Below, piece by piece: positions 1 through 11,055 of a DNA stretch of 64,000 nucleotides. The first letter of the stretch is position 1, and each line of letters begins with the position of its first letter. Under the pieces are notes generated by a model, which was not told the origin of the DNA, did not search any database, and saw only the letters and a list, made by a program, of their open reading frames with translations. Origin of the DNA: Streptococcus gallolyticus (GTDB taxonomy: Bacteria > Bacillota > Bacilli > Lactobacillales > Streptococcaceae); contig NZ_NETH01000006.1 of NCBI RefSeq assembly GCF_003337175.1, positions 1 to 64,000 on the forward strand, given 5' to 3'. The translations under genes and the position numbers were made by a program.

Positions 1-2
1 AG

Positions 3-242
3 TCAGAGAAATACCCTGAGTTTAGAAATAAATATCTCAAACTCAAGAAGCGCCGTGGGCATCGAAAGGCGATTATCGCTATTTGTCGCAGGCTTCTCGT
101 TGCTATTTACCAAGTCCTGCTAAAACAAGAAAACTATAATCCTGTTTTGCAAGGATTAACTGAAATCAGAAACCCAGACAAAACAATGTCTGTTAAAGAC
201 GCTATTCGCTTTGCACAGCAACACGGATTCAACGTCAGTTAA
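3..242 (+). mobile_element. IS110-type transposase, C-terminal part
   Basis: This is an open frame that enters from the left edge and ends at TAA 240-242, giving about 79 residues. The translation contains the KKRRGHRKAIIAI stretch followed by RRLLVAIYQVL, which is typical of the C-terminal Transposase_20 domain of IS110/IS116/IS902-type transposases (DNA recombination, site-specific insertion). Members of this group usually lack terminal inverted repeats, so I cannot mark the element end. Whether the complete gene is intact cannot be judged here because the start lies outside the window. Confidence 0.7.
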
Positions 243-428
243 TTTTTTAAAATCCGGTTGCAAGACCTCTTTTTAGTGTACTCAAAATTTGGGAAAACAA
301 TATCTTATTCAATTTTTACTCTTTTTCAAACTTAACTCTCCTGTAAAATAGTGTCAACTTTTGTTGACAATTTTGTCAATATCGAATGTTTTGCTACTAT
401 AGTATTAAAATACTAAATGCTTAGCAAA
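243..428. other. Intergenic: IS end, palindromes, sdaAA 3' flank
   Basis: No gene is seen. There is a perfect stem TGTCAAC-TTTT-GTTGACA at 352-369 and a second palindrome TAGTATT-AA-AATACTA at 400-415, just past the sdaAA stop. The second could end sdaAA transcripts but has no T-run on that strand. A plus-strand promoter-like pair TTGTCA (373-378) and TACTAT (395-400), 16 bp apart, points into the sdaAA 3' end. Confidence 0.4.
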
Positions 429-1301
429 CTATTCTCCAAAAATTTGAGCTTGTAATCGTCGTCCTGTTGGTGTGGCAGCTAAGCCACCTTCGGCAGTTTC
501 ACGAAAGGCAGTTGGCAGACTTGCTCCAACTTGGTACATCGCATCAACAACTTCGTCAACTGGAATTTGAGATTCAATGCCAGCAAGTGCCATGTCAGCA
601 GCCACAAGTGCAAAACTTGAACCAAGAGCATTACGTTTAACACATGGGACTTCAACAAGCCCTGCAACAGGGTCACAGATAAGCCCAAGCATATTTTTGA
701 TAACAAAAGCAACTGCTTGGCTGGCTTGAAAAGCAGAGCCACCAATAGCCTTAACCAAAGCTGCGGCACTCATTGCAGAAGCAGAGCCAACTTCAGCTTG
801 ACAGCCACCTTCAGCACCAGAGATTGAAGCATTATTTCCAATAACGAGTCCAAAAGCACCAGCAGTGAATAAAAAGTTCAACTGTTCTTCTTCAGAAAGT
901 TTTAATTTGTCAATAGCAGTTGTCAGAACGGCAGGTAAACAACCAGCAGAGCCAGCTGTTGGTGTAGCACAAACAAGTCCCATTTTGGCATTCAGTTCAT
1001 TGACAGCAATGGCATTGCGGACAGCGGTCAAGATAGTGGTATCTGACAAAGTCTTACCCGATTTAAGGTAGGTGTCCATTTTGACGGCGTCTCCACCAGT
1101 TAGACCACTAATTGATTTACTAGGTGTTAGTCCGTCAGTAACAGAATTTTTCATGACTTGAAGGTTTTTCGTCATAATGTGAATGATTTCATCACGGCTA
1201 CGCCCACTTAATTCCATTTCGGTGGCAATCATTAGTTCAGCAATATTACCGTTAAAATCTTTATCGGCTTGTTCAACTAATTCTTTAATAGAATAAAACA
1301 T
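429..1301 (-). CDS. sdaAA: L-serine dehydratase, iron-sulfur-dependent, alpha subunit
   Basis: 290 residues. It deaminates L-serine to pyruvate and ammonia in the cytoplasm, together with the beta subunit encoded just upstream. The cysteine-containing motifs expected for the [4Fe-4S] cluster are visible: VCATPTAGSAGCLPAVL near residues 109-125, GGCQAEVGSAS near 165, and ICDPVAGLVEVPC near 208-220. Its length matches the family. The ATG is preceded by an AAAGGAAAAG ribosome-binding site, and the gene starts 11 nt after the sdaAB stop, so the two form an operon. The split two-subunit form is the usual Gram-positive type, in contrast to the fused enterobacterial enzyme. Confidence 0.95.
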   Translation of the reverse strand: MFYSIKELVEQADKDFNGNIAELMIATEMELSGRSRDEIIHIMTKNLQVMKNSVTDGLTPSKSISGLTGGDAVKMDTYLKSGKTLSDTTILTAVRNAIAVNELNAKMGLVCATPTAGSAGCLPAVLTTAIDKLKLSEEEQLNFLFTAGAFGLVIGNNASISGAEGGCQAEVGSASAMSAAALVKAIGGSAFQASQAVAFVIKNMLGLICDPVAGLVEVPCVKRNALGSSFALVAADMALAGIESQIPVDEVVDAMYQVGASLPTAFRETAEGGLAATPTGRRLQAQIFGE

Positions 1302-1312
1302 TCTTTTCCTTT

Positions 1313-1984
1313 CTAATCAAAGAAATTAACATTGTGCAAATGTGGAATTTGTTGAATCTGTTCAACAGCTTTGTGACAATCACGAGAGTCAACTTCGATA
1401 ATCATGATTGCTTTTTCACCAGCACGTTCACGAGTTACATTCATTTGGGCGATGTTGATATGATGTTCAGATAGAATATCTGTCACTTTGGCAATCATTC
1501 CAGGAATGTCTTGGTGAACAATAATTAAAGTTGGTGTATTCATTTTGAGCGATACAGAGAAACCATTTAACTCGGTTACCTCAATATTTCCTCCACCGAT
1601 TGATACGCCAGTAATACTCATGCTTTTGTCACCTTTTTCAACGGTAATTTTAGCGGTATTGGGATGTGGAGCGTTACTATCTTTGAGAATATCCCAATAA
1701 ATGCGAATCCCTTTCTGGTGAGCGATTTCTAATGAATTTTTGATGTCAGGATTGTCAGTATCCATGCCAAGGATACCTGCAACGAGAGCTTTGTCAGTTC
1801 CATGGCCACGGTAAGTCTTAGCAAATGAATTGTACAAATGAAAGGTTACGGAATCGGGAATTTCTCCGAAAATAGAGTTAACAATTTTTCCAATACGAAC
1901 AGCCCCAGCCGTATGACTACTAGACGGACCAATCATCACGGGACCGATGATGTCGAATACGGATTGGAATTTTAGATTTTTCAT
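1313..1984 (-). CDS. sdaAB: L-serine dehydratase, iron-sulfur-dependent, beta subunit
   Basis: 223 residues, partner of sdaAA. The N-terminal part carries the GPSSSHTAGA motif (about residues 20-29) of the serine dehydratase beta domain, and the last 70 residues form an ACT domain (TLIIVHQDIPGMIAKVTDIL), a small-molecule sensing fold. It is the first gene of the operon. AAAGGAG sits upstream of the ATG. A minus-strand -10 TATAAT (2020-2015) with a weak TTTACC -35 (2043-2038, spacing 17) fits a promoter. The operon is divergent from mnmA. Confidence 0.95.
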   Translation of the reverse strand: MKNLKFQSVFDIIGPVMIGPSSSHTAGAVRIGKIVNSIFGEIPDSVTFHLYNSFAKTYRGHGTDKALVAGILGMDTDNPDIKNSLEIAHQKGIRIYWDILKDSNAPHPNTAKITVEKGDKSMSITGVSIGGGNIEVTELNGFSVSLKMNTPTLIIVHQDIPGMIAKVTDILSEHHINIAQMNVTRERAGEKAIMIIEVDSRDCHKAVEQIQQIPHLHNVNFFD

Positions 1985-2086
1985 ATCTACTCCTTTAAGA
2001 ATCTATGCTTACTTATTATAACAGAGGAAGGCAAAAGGGTAAACGATAATAAATGAGAAAAAGCATTAGAATTAAGTGTAAAAGAC

Positions 2087-3343
<1,257 letters not shown>

Positions 3344-3658
3344 TTGACAAAGATGTAAAGATAAGTTGACAGATTTGGCTTATCTATATAATCAACTATT
3401 GCTCGAAAAATTATCGGCAATTAAATTGACATTTTAACTTAATTTGATACAATAATCATAACAATAATCATGATGGTCAAAGCTCATGAGAATTGTGCGT
3501 TTTTATCGCACAATTTTCGAGGGTTTTGGCTGTTTTTTGTGTATTAATAATCTTAATTTTATATTTGGAAAGGAATGCTTTAAGTAGATTTAGCTAATGT
3601 TTTATTAATCTGAATGAATAAAATTTAGCTAAGATTTACTTGATATTGTAATTGAAAC
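3344..3658 (+). other. mnmA-mnmG intergenic with promoter and hairpin
   Basis: No protein gene is visible in these 315 bp. A promoter TTGACA (3426-3431) and TACAAT (3448-3453), 16 bp apart, is followed about 37 nt later by a perfect 9-bp stem AATTGTGCG/CGCACAATT (3491-3515) and two T-rich runs (3511-3540). This may be an attenuator-like leader of mnmG or a short RNA. The mnmG start is a further 120 nt downstream. Confidence 0.45.
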
Positions 3659-5563
3659 ATGACACACGAATTTGCTGAAAATTATGATGTAATTGTTGTT
3701 GGTGCTGGGCATGCTGGTGTTGAAGCTAGTTTGGCTGCGGCTCGTATGGGTTGTAAAACGATGCTGGCAACAATTAATTTGGAAATGTTGTCCTTTATGC
3801 CATGTAACCCTGCAATTGGGGGTTCTGCCAAAGGGATTGTCGTTCGCGAAATTGACGCTCTCGGTGGTGAAATGGGTAAAAACATTGATAGGACTTACAT
3901 TCAAATGAAAATGCTCAATACTGGTAAAGGTCCTGCAGTCCGTGCTCTTCGTGCGCAAGCAGATAAGGCTCTTTACTCTCGTACAATGAAGCATACGGTT
4001 GAGCAACAAGAAAATTTGACATTGCGTCAGTCAATGATTGAAGAAGTTTTAGTCGAAGATGGTAAAGTTGTCGGTGTTCGCACAGCTACTAATCAGAAAT
4101 TTTCAGCTAAAGCAGTTGTTATCACAACAGGTACAGCTCTTCGTGGCGAAATTATCCTAGGCGAGCTTAAATATTCTTCTGGTCCAAATAACAGCTTGGC
4201 TTCTATTGGACTTGCAGATAATTTGAAAGCATTAGGTCTTGAAATTGGTCGTTTCAAAACAGGAACACCACCACGTATCAAAGCAAGTTCTATCAATTAC
4301 GATGAAACAGAGATTCAACCAGGTGATGAAAAACCAAATCATTTTTCATTTATGTCCAATGATGAAGATTACCTCAAAGACCAAATTCCTTGCTGGTTGA
4401 CTTATACGAACCAAACAAGCCACGATATTATCAATAAAAATCTTTACCGTGCACCAATGTTTTCAGGGATTGTCAAAGGGGTAGGACCTCGTTATTGTCC
4501 ATCTATCGAAGATAAAATTGTGCGCTTTGCGGATAAAGAACGTCATCAACTTTTCCTAGAACCAGAAGGTCGTGAAACAGAAGAAGTTTACATTCAAGGG
4601 TTGTCAACAAGCCTTCCTGAAGATGTTCAAAAAGAATTGATTCGTTCTATTAAAGGGCTTGAAAATGCCGAAATGATGCGTACAGGATATGCGATTGAGT
4701 ACGATATCGTTTTGCCACACCAATTGCGTGCAACGCTTGAAACGAAGAAAATTTCAGGTCTCTTTACGGCTGGTCAAACCAATGGTACGTCAGGTTACGA
4801 AGAAGCTGCTGGTCAAGGAATTGTTGCTGGTATCAATGCTGCTTTGAAAGTTCAAGGTAAGCCAGAAATGATTCTTAAGCGTAGCGATGCTTACATCGGT
4901 GTTATGATTGATGATTTGGTAACGAAAGGAACGTTGGAACCTTATCGTTTGTTAACAAGTCGTGCGGAATATCGTTTGATTTTGCGTCATGATAATGCTG
5001 ATATGCGTTTGACCGAGATTGGTCACCGTGTCGGTTTGGTTGATGATGAACGTTATCAACATTTCTTGAATCGTAAACGTCAATTTGACAATGAGTTGAC
5101 AAGGTTGTCAACACTTAAAATCAAGCCAGTTAAAGAAACTAATGCACATATTGAAGCACTTGGTTTCAAACCGTTGACAGATGCCTTGACAGCAAAAGAA
5201 TTCATGCGTCGTCCTGAAATCAATTATGACATTGCGACAAGCTTTGTTGGTCCTGCTGAAGAAAAACTTGACAGCAAAGTGATTGAACTTTTGGAAACTG
5301 AAATCAAATATGAAGGTTATATCAACAAAGCCCTTGACCAAGTAGCCAAAATGAAACGCATGGAAGAAAAACGTATTCCTGCTAATATTGACTGGGATGA
5401 TATTGATTCTATCGCAACAGAAGCACGTCAAAAATTCAAGAAAATTAACCCAGAAACAATCGGTCAAGCAAGCCGTATTTCAGGTGTTAACCCAGCAGAT
5501 ATTTCTATTTTGATGGTTTACCTAGAAGGCAAGCAAAAACATCATAGAAAAGCGAATGATTAA
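3659..5563 (+). CDS. mnmG: tRNA uridine-5-carboxymethylaminomethyl(34) synthesis protein MnmG
   Basis: 634 residues. It is the FAD-dependent partner of MnmE (GTPase, not in this window); together they install the carboxymethylaminomethyl group on U34. The N-terminal dinucleotide-binding motif is [12 protein letters not shown] (about 14-25), followed by the GidA signature region [12 protein letters not shown] (about 48-59) and the C-terminal helical domain. The length is normal for the family. No strong Shine-Dalgarno sequence is seen before the ATG, where the leader reads TTGTAATTGAAAC. A terminator follows. Confidence 0.96.
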   Translation: MTHEFAENYDVIVVGAGHAGVEASLAAARMGCKTMLATINLEMLSFMPCNPAIGGSAKGIVVREIDALGGEMGKNIDRTYIQMKMLNTGKGPAVRALRAQADKALYSRTMKHTVEQQENLTLRQSMIEEVLVEDGKVVGVRTATNQKFSAKAVVITTGTALRGEIILGELKYSSGPNNSLASIGLADNLKALGLEIGRFKTGTPPRIKASSINYDETEIQPGDEKPNHFSFMSNDEDYLKDQIPCWLTYTNQTSHDIINKNLYRAPMFSGIVKGVGPRYCPSIEDKIVRFADKERHQLFLEPEGRETEEVYIQGLSTSLPEDVQKELIRSIKGLENAEMMRTGYAIEYDIVLPHQLRATLETKKISGLFTAGQTNGTSGYEEAAGQGIVAGINAALKVQGKPEMILKRSDAYIGVMIDDLVTKGTLEPYRLLTSRAEYRLILRHDNADMRLTEIGHRVGLVDDERYQHFLNRKRQFDNELTRLSTLKIKPVKETNAHIEALGFKPLTDALTAKEFMRRPEINYDIATSFVGPAEEKLDSKVIELLETEIKYEGYINKALDQVAKMKRMEEKRIPANIDWDDIDSIATEARQKFKKINPETIGQASRISGVNPADISILMVYLEGKQKHHRKAND

Positions 5564-5592
5564 GTCATAAAATTGTAATCTTTAAACCAATG

Positions 5593-5628
5593 ACAGCTCT
5601 ATCAAATAGGGCTGTTTTATGGTATAAT
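5593..5628 (+). terminator. mnmG terminator merging into gdpP promoter
   Basis: A 10-bp stem ACAGCTCTAT/ATAGGGCTGT (5593-5615, one or two G-U pairs) is followed by TTTAT. The -10 TATAAT of the next unit (5623-5628) lies 8 bp beyond, so termination and re-initiation are tightly packed. Confidence 0.7.
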
Positions 5629-5649
5629 TGTAAGCTAAGAGGTTAACCA

Positions 5650-7626
5650 ATGAAAAGATTTCGATTTGCAACGATTCACTTAGTCATGATAGGCTTGATT
5701 TTATTTGGGATTTTGGCGATTTGTGTCAGACTTTTTCAGACGGAGTCAGCTATTTTAGCTACAATCTTTTTGGCACTATCTTTGCTTGTTGCATTGCTTT
5801 ATTATCAAAAAGAGACCTATGAGTTATCAGAACTTGAACAAATTGAATTACTAAACGACCAAACAGAAGTCAGTTTGAAGAGTTTATTAGAACAGATGCC
5901 TGTTGGTGTTGTTCAATTTGAGCAATCTACAAATGAAGTTGAGTGGTTTAATCCATACGCCGAACTTATCTTCACTAGTGAAGAAGGAGAATTTGAGGAC
6001 GAGCTCATCCAAAAAATTATTGGCAATAAGCGTGAAGGGGATGCCAGCCAAACTTTTGAGTTAAATGGCAATAAATATTCATCTTACATTGATTCATCTT
6101 CAGGGATTTTTTATTTCTTTGATACGTCAATGGGAAATCGTCAACTAGGAGATGCTGCGCTTTTGCGACCAGTTATTGGGATTATCTCAATTGATAATTA
6201 TGACGATGTAACAGATGATTTATCTGATGCGGAAATTTCTCAAATCAATAGTTTTATTGCTAATTTCATATCGAATTTCACGAAGTCTAAAAATATTTTT
6301 TATCGTCGTGTGGATAGGGACCGTTTTTACTTTTTCACAGATTATGCTGTTTTAAGTAGTCTAATTGACGATAAGTTTACAGTACTAGAAGCTTTTCGTA
6401 AACAAGCTAAAGAAGAGCGTGAGTTACCGCTGACTTTGAGCATGGGGGTTGCTTATGGTGACGATAATCATCAGCAAATTGGGCAAGTGGCTCTCCAGAA
6501 TTTGAATACGGCACTTGTGCGTGGTGGTGACCAAGTTGTTATTTGTGAAAATGATGAGCATAAGAAACCATTGTATTTTGGTGGTGGGTCAGTATCTACC
6601 GTTAAACGTACCCGTACGCGTACCCGTGCGATGATGACTGCTATTTCAGACCACATAAAAAATGTGGATAGAGTATTTGTTATCGGACATCGTAATCTAG
6701 ATATGGATGCTCTTGGTTCAGCGATTGGGATGCAGTTCTTTGCAAGTAATGTCATTGAGGAAGCTTATGCGGTTTACAACCCAGATGAAATGAGCCCTGA
6801 TATTGCAAGAGCAGTTAAAAGGTTACAAGAAGATGGAAAAACGCATCTAATTTCAGTCAACCAAGCTTTACAACTAGTAACAAGCCAATCACTGTTGATA
6901 ATGGTTGACCATTCTAAGATTGACTTAACGTTATCGCAGGAACTTTACAACAGATTTACAGATGCCATTGTTGTTGATCACCATCGTCGTGACAATAATT
7001 TTCCCGAAAAAGCTATATTAAGCTTTATTGAAAGTGGTGCAAGTAGCGCAAGCGAATTAGTAACCGAATTAATTCAATTCCAAAATGCTGGTAAACGTCT
7101 CAGTAAAATTCAAGCTAGTATTTTAATGGCAGGGATTATGTTGGACACGAAGAATTTTTCAGCTAGCGTTACAAGTCGAACATTTGATGTTGCAAGCTAT
7201 CTTAGATCTCAAGGAAGTGATAGCATTGAAATTCAAAACATTTCTCAAACAGATTTTGAGGAATATCGATTGGTTAATGAACTTATTCTCAAAGGGCGTA
7301 AACTTTATGACAATATTATCATTGCCAGTGGTGGCGATAATGTGGTTTACAGTAAAGTAGTTGCCAGTAAAGCTGCAGATACCATGTTATCTCTAGCTGG
7401 CATTGAAGCAACGTTTGTTATTGTTCAGGTTGCTCCTAATAAAGTAGCTATTTCGGCACGTAGCCGTAGTAAAATCAATGTTCAACGAATGATGGAAGAA
7501 CTTGGTGGCGGTGGGCATTTTACTCTAGCAGCTTGTCAACTATCAGACATAACTGTTAGTCGAGCCGAACACTTATTACTTGAAATAATTGAAAATGATT
7601 TAAGAGAAAACATGGAGGTAGAGTGA
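5650..7626 (+). CDS. gdpP: Cyclic-di-AMP phosphodiesterase GdpP
   Basis: 658 residues. This membrane-anchored enzyme hydrolyses c-di-AMP to pApA and so sets potassium, osmotic and cell-wall homeostasis. Two N-terminal membrane helices (about 8-31 and 35-53) are followed by a PAS-like region (about 70-150) and a degenerate GGDEF region (about 175-300). The DHH phosphoesterase domain has [13 protein letters not shown] (about 346) and VDHHRR (about 442), and the DHHA1 part has [10 protein letters not shown] (about 619). The stop TGA (7624-7626) overlaps the rplI ATG, so the genes are translationally coupled. This is the order gdpP-rplI-dnaC common in Firmicutes. Confidence 0.95.
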   Translation: MKRFRFATIHLVMIGLILFGILAICVRLFQTESAILATIFLALSLLVALLYYQKETYELSELEQIELLNDQTEVSLKSLLEQMPVGVVQFEQSTNEVEWFNPYAELIFTSEEGEFEDELIQKIIGNKREGDASQTFELNGNKYSSYIDSSSGIFYFFDTSMGNRQLGDAALLRPVIGIISIDNYDDVTDDLSDAEISQINSFIANFISNFTKSKNIFYRRVDRDRFYFFTDYAVLSSLIDDKFTVLEAFRKQAKEERELPLTLSMGVAYGDDNHQQIGQVALQNLNTALVRGGDQVVICENDEHKKPLYFGGGSVSTVKRTRTRTRAMMTAISDHIKNVDRVFVIGHRNLDMDALGSAIGMQFFASNVIEEAYAVYNPDEMSPDIARAVKRLQEDGKTHLISVNQALQLVTSQSLLIMVDHSKIDLTLSQELYNRFTDAIVVDHHRRDNNFPEKAILSFIESGASSASELVTELIQFQNAGKRLSKIQASILMAGIMLDTKNFSASVTSRTFDVASYLRSQGSDSIEIQNISQTDFEEYRLVNELILKGRKLYDNIIIASGGDNVVYSKVVASKAADTMLSLAGIEATFVIVQVAPNKVAISARSRSKINVQRMMEELGGGGHFTLAACQLSDITVSRAEHLLLEIIENDLRENMEVE

Positions 7627-8078
7627 TGAAAGTTATTTTTCTAGCAGATGTTAAAGGTAAAGGGAAAAAAGGCGAAATCAAAGAGGTCCCAACAGGTTAT
7701 GCCCAAAACTTTTTAATTAAGAAAAATTTAGCTAAAGAAGCGACTAACCAAGCTATTGGTGAATTAAAAGGTAAACAAAAATCAGAAGAAAAAGCACAAG
7801 CTGAAATTTTAGCAGAAGCTCAAGCGCTTAAAGCAGAGCTTGAGAAAGAAGCCACAGTTGTTAAGTTTACCGAAAAAGTTGGACCTGATGGACGTACATT
7901 TGGTTCAATTACAGCTAAGAAAATTGCTGAAGAATTGACTAAACAGTTTGGTTTAAAAATCAACAAACGTTCTATCGAGTTAGATCATCCAATTCGTGCA
8001 ATTGGTTCTGTCGAAGTTCCTGTTAAGTTACACAAGGAAGTAACTGCTGAAATTAAATTAAGCATTAAGGAAGTATAA
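7626..8078 (+). CDS. rplI: 50S ribosomal protein L9
   Basis: 150 residues from ATG 7626, beginning [16 protein letters not shown], the canonical L9 N-terminus. A GTG three bases upstream would add one extra Met and is less likely. GGAGG (7614-7618) is well placed and the start overlaps the gdpP stop. The N-terminal globular domain, long charged connecting helix (residues about 40-75, rich in K/E/A) and C-terminal domain are all present. It binds 23S rRNA. Confidence 0.97.
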   Translation: MKVIFLADVKGKGKKGEIKEVPTGYAQNFLIKKNLAKEATNQAIGELKGKQKSEEKAQAEILAEAQALKAELEKEATVVKFTEKVGPDGRTFGSITAKKIAEELTKQFGLKINKRSIELDHPIRAIGSVEVPVKLHKEVTAEIKLSIKEV

Positions 8079-8114
8079 GCCTACATTTAGAGGTTATTAG
8101 GGGAGGTGAAGAAT

Positions 8115-9476
8115 TTGGCAGAAGAGCCAGAATTGAGAGTTCAGCCACAAGATTTATTAGCAGAGCAGTCTGTCTTAGGTTCGATTTTTATCTCGCCAGA
8201 TAAGCTTATTACTATCCGTGAATACATTAGCCCAGATGATTTCTATAAGTATTCTCATAGAGTTATTTTTCAGGCAATGATTACACTTAGCGATCGTAAT
8301 GAGGCTATTGATGCCACAACAGTTAGAACAATTCTTGATGACCAAGGAGATTTACAAAACATTGGTGGCTTGTCTTACATTGTCGAACTTGTCAATAGCG
8401 TTCCTACAAGTGCCAATGCAGAATATTATGCTAAAATTGTCGCTGAAAAGGCAATGCTGCGTAATATCATCTCTAGGTTGACAGAGACTGTAAACCTTGC
8501 CTATGAAGGTGCTACGGATTCTGAAGATGTTATTGCGGGGGCAGAAAAAGCCCTTGTTGAGATTAATGAACATAGCAATCGCAGTGGTTTTCGTAAGATT
8601 TCAGATGTTTTGAAGGTCAACTATGAAAATTTAGAAATCCGTTCTCGTCAGACAAGCGACATTACTGGATTGCCGACTGGTTTTCGTGATTTGGATAAGA
8701 TTACAACAGGTTTACACCCTGACCAATTGATTATTCTTGCTGCACGTCCAGCTGTCGGGAAAACTGCTTTTGTTTTGAACATTGCGCAAAACGTTGGGAC
8801 TAAACAAAATAAACCAGTCGCTATTTTCTCTCTGGAAATGGGTGCTGAAAGTTTGGTTGACCGTATGTTGGCTGCTGAGGGAATGGTTGATTCTCACCAC
8901 CTTCGAACTGGTCAATTGACCGACCAAGAATGGAATAACATTACCATTGCCCAAGGTGCTTTGGCAGAAGCACCGATTTATATTGATGATACACCAGGGA
9001 TTAAAATCACTGAAATTCGTGCACGAGCACGTAAGCTGTCTCAAGAAGTTGAGGGTGGTCTTGGTTTGATTGTCATTGACTACTTACAGTTGATTACAGG
9101 AACACGTCCAGAAAACCGACAACAGGAGGTTTCTGATATTTCACGTCAATTGAAAATTTTAGCAAAAGAGCTAAAAGTCCCTGTTATCGCACTTAGTCAG
9201 TTGTCTCGTGGTGTTGAACAACGTCAGGATAAACGTCCTGTGTTGTCAGATATTCGTGAATCAGGTTCTATCGAGCAAGATGCGGATATCGTTGCCTTCT
9301 TGTATCGTGATGATTATTATCGTCGTGAAGGTGAAGAAAATGATGACGCTGTTGAAGACAATACTATCGAAGTTATCTTGGAGAAAAACCGTTCAGGAGC
9401 GCGTGGCACAGTGAAATTAATCTTCCAAAAAGAATACAATAAATTTTCTAGTATAGCGCAGTTTGAAGAGCGTTGA
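8115..9476 (+). CDS. dnaC: Replicative DNA helicase (DnaB family)
   Basis: 453 residues from TTG 8115. I choose this start because GGGAGGTGA (8101-8109) is ideally spaced and the protein then begins MAEEPELRVQPQDLLAEQSVLG, as in related streptococci; a GTG at 8106 lies inside that ribosome-binding site. The N-terminal DnaB domain is followed by the RecA-like ATPase with Walker A AARPAVGKTAF (about residue 205-215) and Walker B LIVIDYLQLI. It forms the hexameric helicase that unwinds DNA at the replication fork. It is the third gene of the gdpP operon. Gram-positive naming is dnaC (E. coli dnaB). Confidence 0.95.
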   Translation: MAEEPELRVQPQDLLAEQSVLGSIFISPDKLITIREYISPDDFYKYSHRVIFQAMITLSDRNEAIDATTVRTILDDQGDLQNIGGLSYIVELVNSVPTSANAEYYAKIVAEKAMLRNIISRLTETVNLAYEGATDSEDVIAGAEKALVEINEHSNRSGFRKISDVLKVNYENLEIRSRQTSDITGLPTGFRDLDKITTGLHPDQLIILAARPAVGKTAFVLNIAQNVGTKQNKPVAIFSLEMGAESLVDRMLAAEGMVDSHHLRTGQLTDQEWNNITIAQGALAEAPIYIDDTPGIKITEIRARARKLSQEVEGGLGLIVIDYLQLITGTRPENRQQEVSDISRQLKILAKELKVPVIALSQLSRGVEQRQDKRPVLSDIRESGSIEQDADIVAFLYRDDYYRREGEENDDAVEDNTIEVILEKNRSGARGTVKLIFQKEYNKFSSIAQFEER

Positions 9477-9514
9477 TAAATATAAAATTACTTTATTAAG
9501 GAGCAAAGTAGAAG

Positions 9515-9787
9515 ATGAGTGATGCATTTGCAGATGTAGCAAAAATGAAAAAAATCAAAGAAGATATTAAAGCCCATGAAGGTCAACTTGTTGAATTGAC
9601 ACTTGAAAATGGTCGTAAACGTGAAAAAAATAAAGTTGGTCGTTTGACTGAAGTTTACCCTTCATTATTTATCGTTGAATACAATGAAAATTCAGATGTT
9701 CCAGGAGCAATCAACAATTCCTATGTTGAATCATACACTTATTCAGATATTTTAACTGAAAAAACATTGATTCGCTATTTTGATTAA
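9515..9787 (+). CDS. veg: Veg family protein
   Basis: 90 residues, with the characteristic DIKAHEGQLVELTLENGRK and PSLFIVEYN segments of the Veg family (SH3-like small beta protein). In Bacillus subtilis, Veg stimulates biofilm gene expression; its biochemical role is not settled. AAGGAG precedes the ATG. The gene is 38 nt behind dnaC and ends before a strong terminator, so it may be the last gene of the gdpP-rplI-dnaC transcript or have its own start. Confidence 0.85.
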   Translation: MSDAFADVAKMKKIKEDIKAHEGQLVELTLENGRKREKNKVGRLTEVYPSLFIVEYNENSDVPGAINNSYVESYTYSDILTEKTLIRYFD

Positions 9788-9820
9788 TCCTTGATTAGAA
9801 TTATCAGCAATAGTAGATAA

Positions 9821-9845
9821 AAAGGCTTTACAACGCCTTTTTTTT
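9821..9845 (+). terminator. Terminator after veg, containing the rpsD -35
   Basis: The stem AAAGGC (9821-9826) and GCCTTT (9835-9840) is followed by a run of T to 9845. The loop and spacer contain TTTACA (9827-9832), which serves as a plausible -35 for rpsD. Confidence 0.85.
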
Positions 9846-10053
9846 ATGTTAAAATGAGATTTGTGTGAAATAATAGCAGGAGAGTATGAAGCTCGTCAAC
9901 AGTTGGCTCTTCTACAGTTTTTCTTCTTATAGAAAAGCTCCTAGAAGTCGGAAAAGTAATCTTGGCTGTTTAGATGAAAGTCAACTGCACGAATCAGGAT
10001 TCTCTAATTTGTTATTTCCTACAAAATTTTTATTTTATAGGAGGACATTTTTA
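9827..10053 (+). promoter_or_regulatory. rpsD promoter and likely S4 autoregulatory leader
   Basis: TTTACA (9827-9832) and TAAAAT (9850-9855), 17 bp apart, predict a transcript starting near 9862 with about 190 nt of untranslated leader. CAGTTG (9900-9905) can pair with CAACTG (9982-9987), enclosing a smaller hairpin region with AGAAAAGCTCCTAGAAG. In Firmicutes the rpsD mRNA leader is commonly bound by S4 itself; the length, position and long-range pairing here fit that, but I could not compare it with a covariance model. An open frame running through this leader into rpsD is not the real start. Confidence 0.5.
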
Positions 10054-10665
10054 ATGTCACGTTATACAGGTCCATCATGGAAACAATCACGTCGCCTTGG
10101 CTTGTCTCTTACAGGTACAGGTAAAGAATTAGCACGTCGTAACTACGTGCCAGGTCAACACGGTCCTAACAACCGTAGCAAACTTTCTGAATATGGTTTG
10201 CAATTGGCTGAAAAACAAAAACTTCGTTTCACTTACGGTGTAGGTGAAAAACAATTCCGTAACTTGTTCGTACAAGCTACTAAGATTAAAGGTGGAACTC
10301 TTGGTTTCAACTTTATGGTTCTTTTGGAACGTCGTCTTGACAACGTTGTTTACCGTTTAGGTCTTGCAACTACTCGTCGTCAAGCTCGTCAATTCGTTAA
10401 CCACGGTCACATCCTTGTTGACGGTAAACGTGTTGATATCCCTTCATACCGCGTAACTCCAGGTCAAGTTATCTCAGTTCGCGAAAAATCAGCTAAAGTA
10501 CCTGCTATCCTTGAAGCTGTTGAAGCTACTCTTGGACGTCCAGCATTCGTATCATTCGACGCTGAAAAACTTGAAGGTTCATTGACTCGTCTTCCAGAAC
10601 GCGACGAAATCAACCCAGAAATCAACGAAGCACTTGTCGTTGAATACTACAACAAAATGCTTTAA
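10054..10665 (+). CDS. rpsD: 30S ribosomal protein S4
   Basis: 203 residues from ATG 10054, with TAGGAGG (10038-10044) upstream. The protein begins [21 protein letters not shown], and the S4 RNA-binding domain ([21 protein letters not shown], then GHILVDGKR) is complete. It is a primary 16S rRNA binder needed for 30S assembly. It is a single-gene unit with its own promoter, leader and terminator. The unbroken frame upstream of 10054 is leader RNA. Confidence 0.97.
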   Translation: MSRYTGPSWKQSRRLGLSLTGTGKELARRNYVPGQHGPNNRSKLSEYGLQLAEKQKLRFTYGVGEKQFRNLFVQATKIKGGTLGFNFMVLLERRLDNVVYRLGLATTRRQARQFVNHGHILVDGKRVDIPSYRVTPGQVISVREKSAKVPAILEAVEATLGRPAFVSFDAEKLEGSLTRLPERDEINPEINEALVVEYYNKML

Positions 10666-10690
10666 TTCTCAGTTTATTGAAGTATTTGAA

Positions 10691-10716
10691 ACCACGGTTT
10701 TGCCGTGGTTTTTTGT
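10691..10716 (+). terminator. rpsD terminator
   Basis: The stem ACCACGG (10691-10697)/CCGTGGT (10703-10709) is followed by a T-rich run. Confidence 0.9.
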
Positions 10717-10736
10717 TTTTTATAATAGAAAAGTCA

Positions 10737-10866
10737 TTTTTGATACTTCCCTTAGGTTTCTCGCTTTTTTATTTCTAGGCTCAGACCTCAAACTCTCCAT
10801 TGGATGGTCTGAGGCGACGGCAGGTTAATAGTCCACTGGACTACTGGAGGAATTCTCAAAGCTTCC
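10737..10866. repeat. Dispersed intergenic repeat, copy 1
   Basis: About 130 bp that are closely matched at 46501-46641. Shared blocks include GATACTTyCCTTAG, CTCGCTTTTTT, AGGCTCAGACCTCAAAC, GACGGCAGGTT and AATAGTCCACTGGACTA. Internal palindromes are CTCAGACC/GGTCTGAG (this copy only) and AGTCCA-C-TGGACT. There is no coding potential and no transposase. It sits between rpsD and the convergent tetR-type gene; the remaining sequence to 11055 shows nothing I can name. Confidence 0.75.
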
Positions 10867-11055
10867 GTGTGGCTAATTTTTGTGTTATTTCAGCCACTTT
10901 CCCTACAGCGGTAAGTATCATCTTATTGCTCACTTCGTTTGCAAATAATTCCTGAAATTAAACAATGAGACAGCAACTATTTGCAACTTATTTTGAGTTA
11001 AAAGCCAGTTTGTCTACCTTCAGAGTCACTAAAGGGCAACTGTAGGAATGGCTGA

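Noticed and set aside
9886-10053. N-terminal extension of S4 by 56 residues in an open frame
   Set aside because: The canonical S4 start at 10054 has a strong ribosome-binding site, and the upstream sequence behaves as leader RNA.
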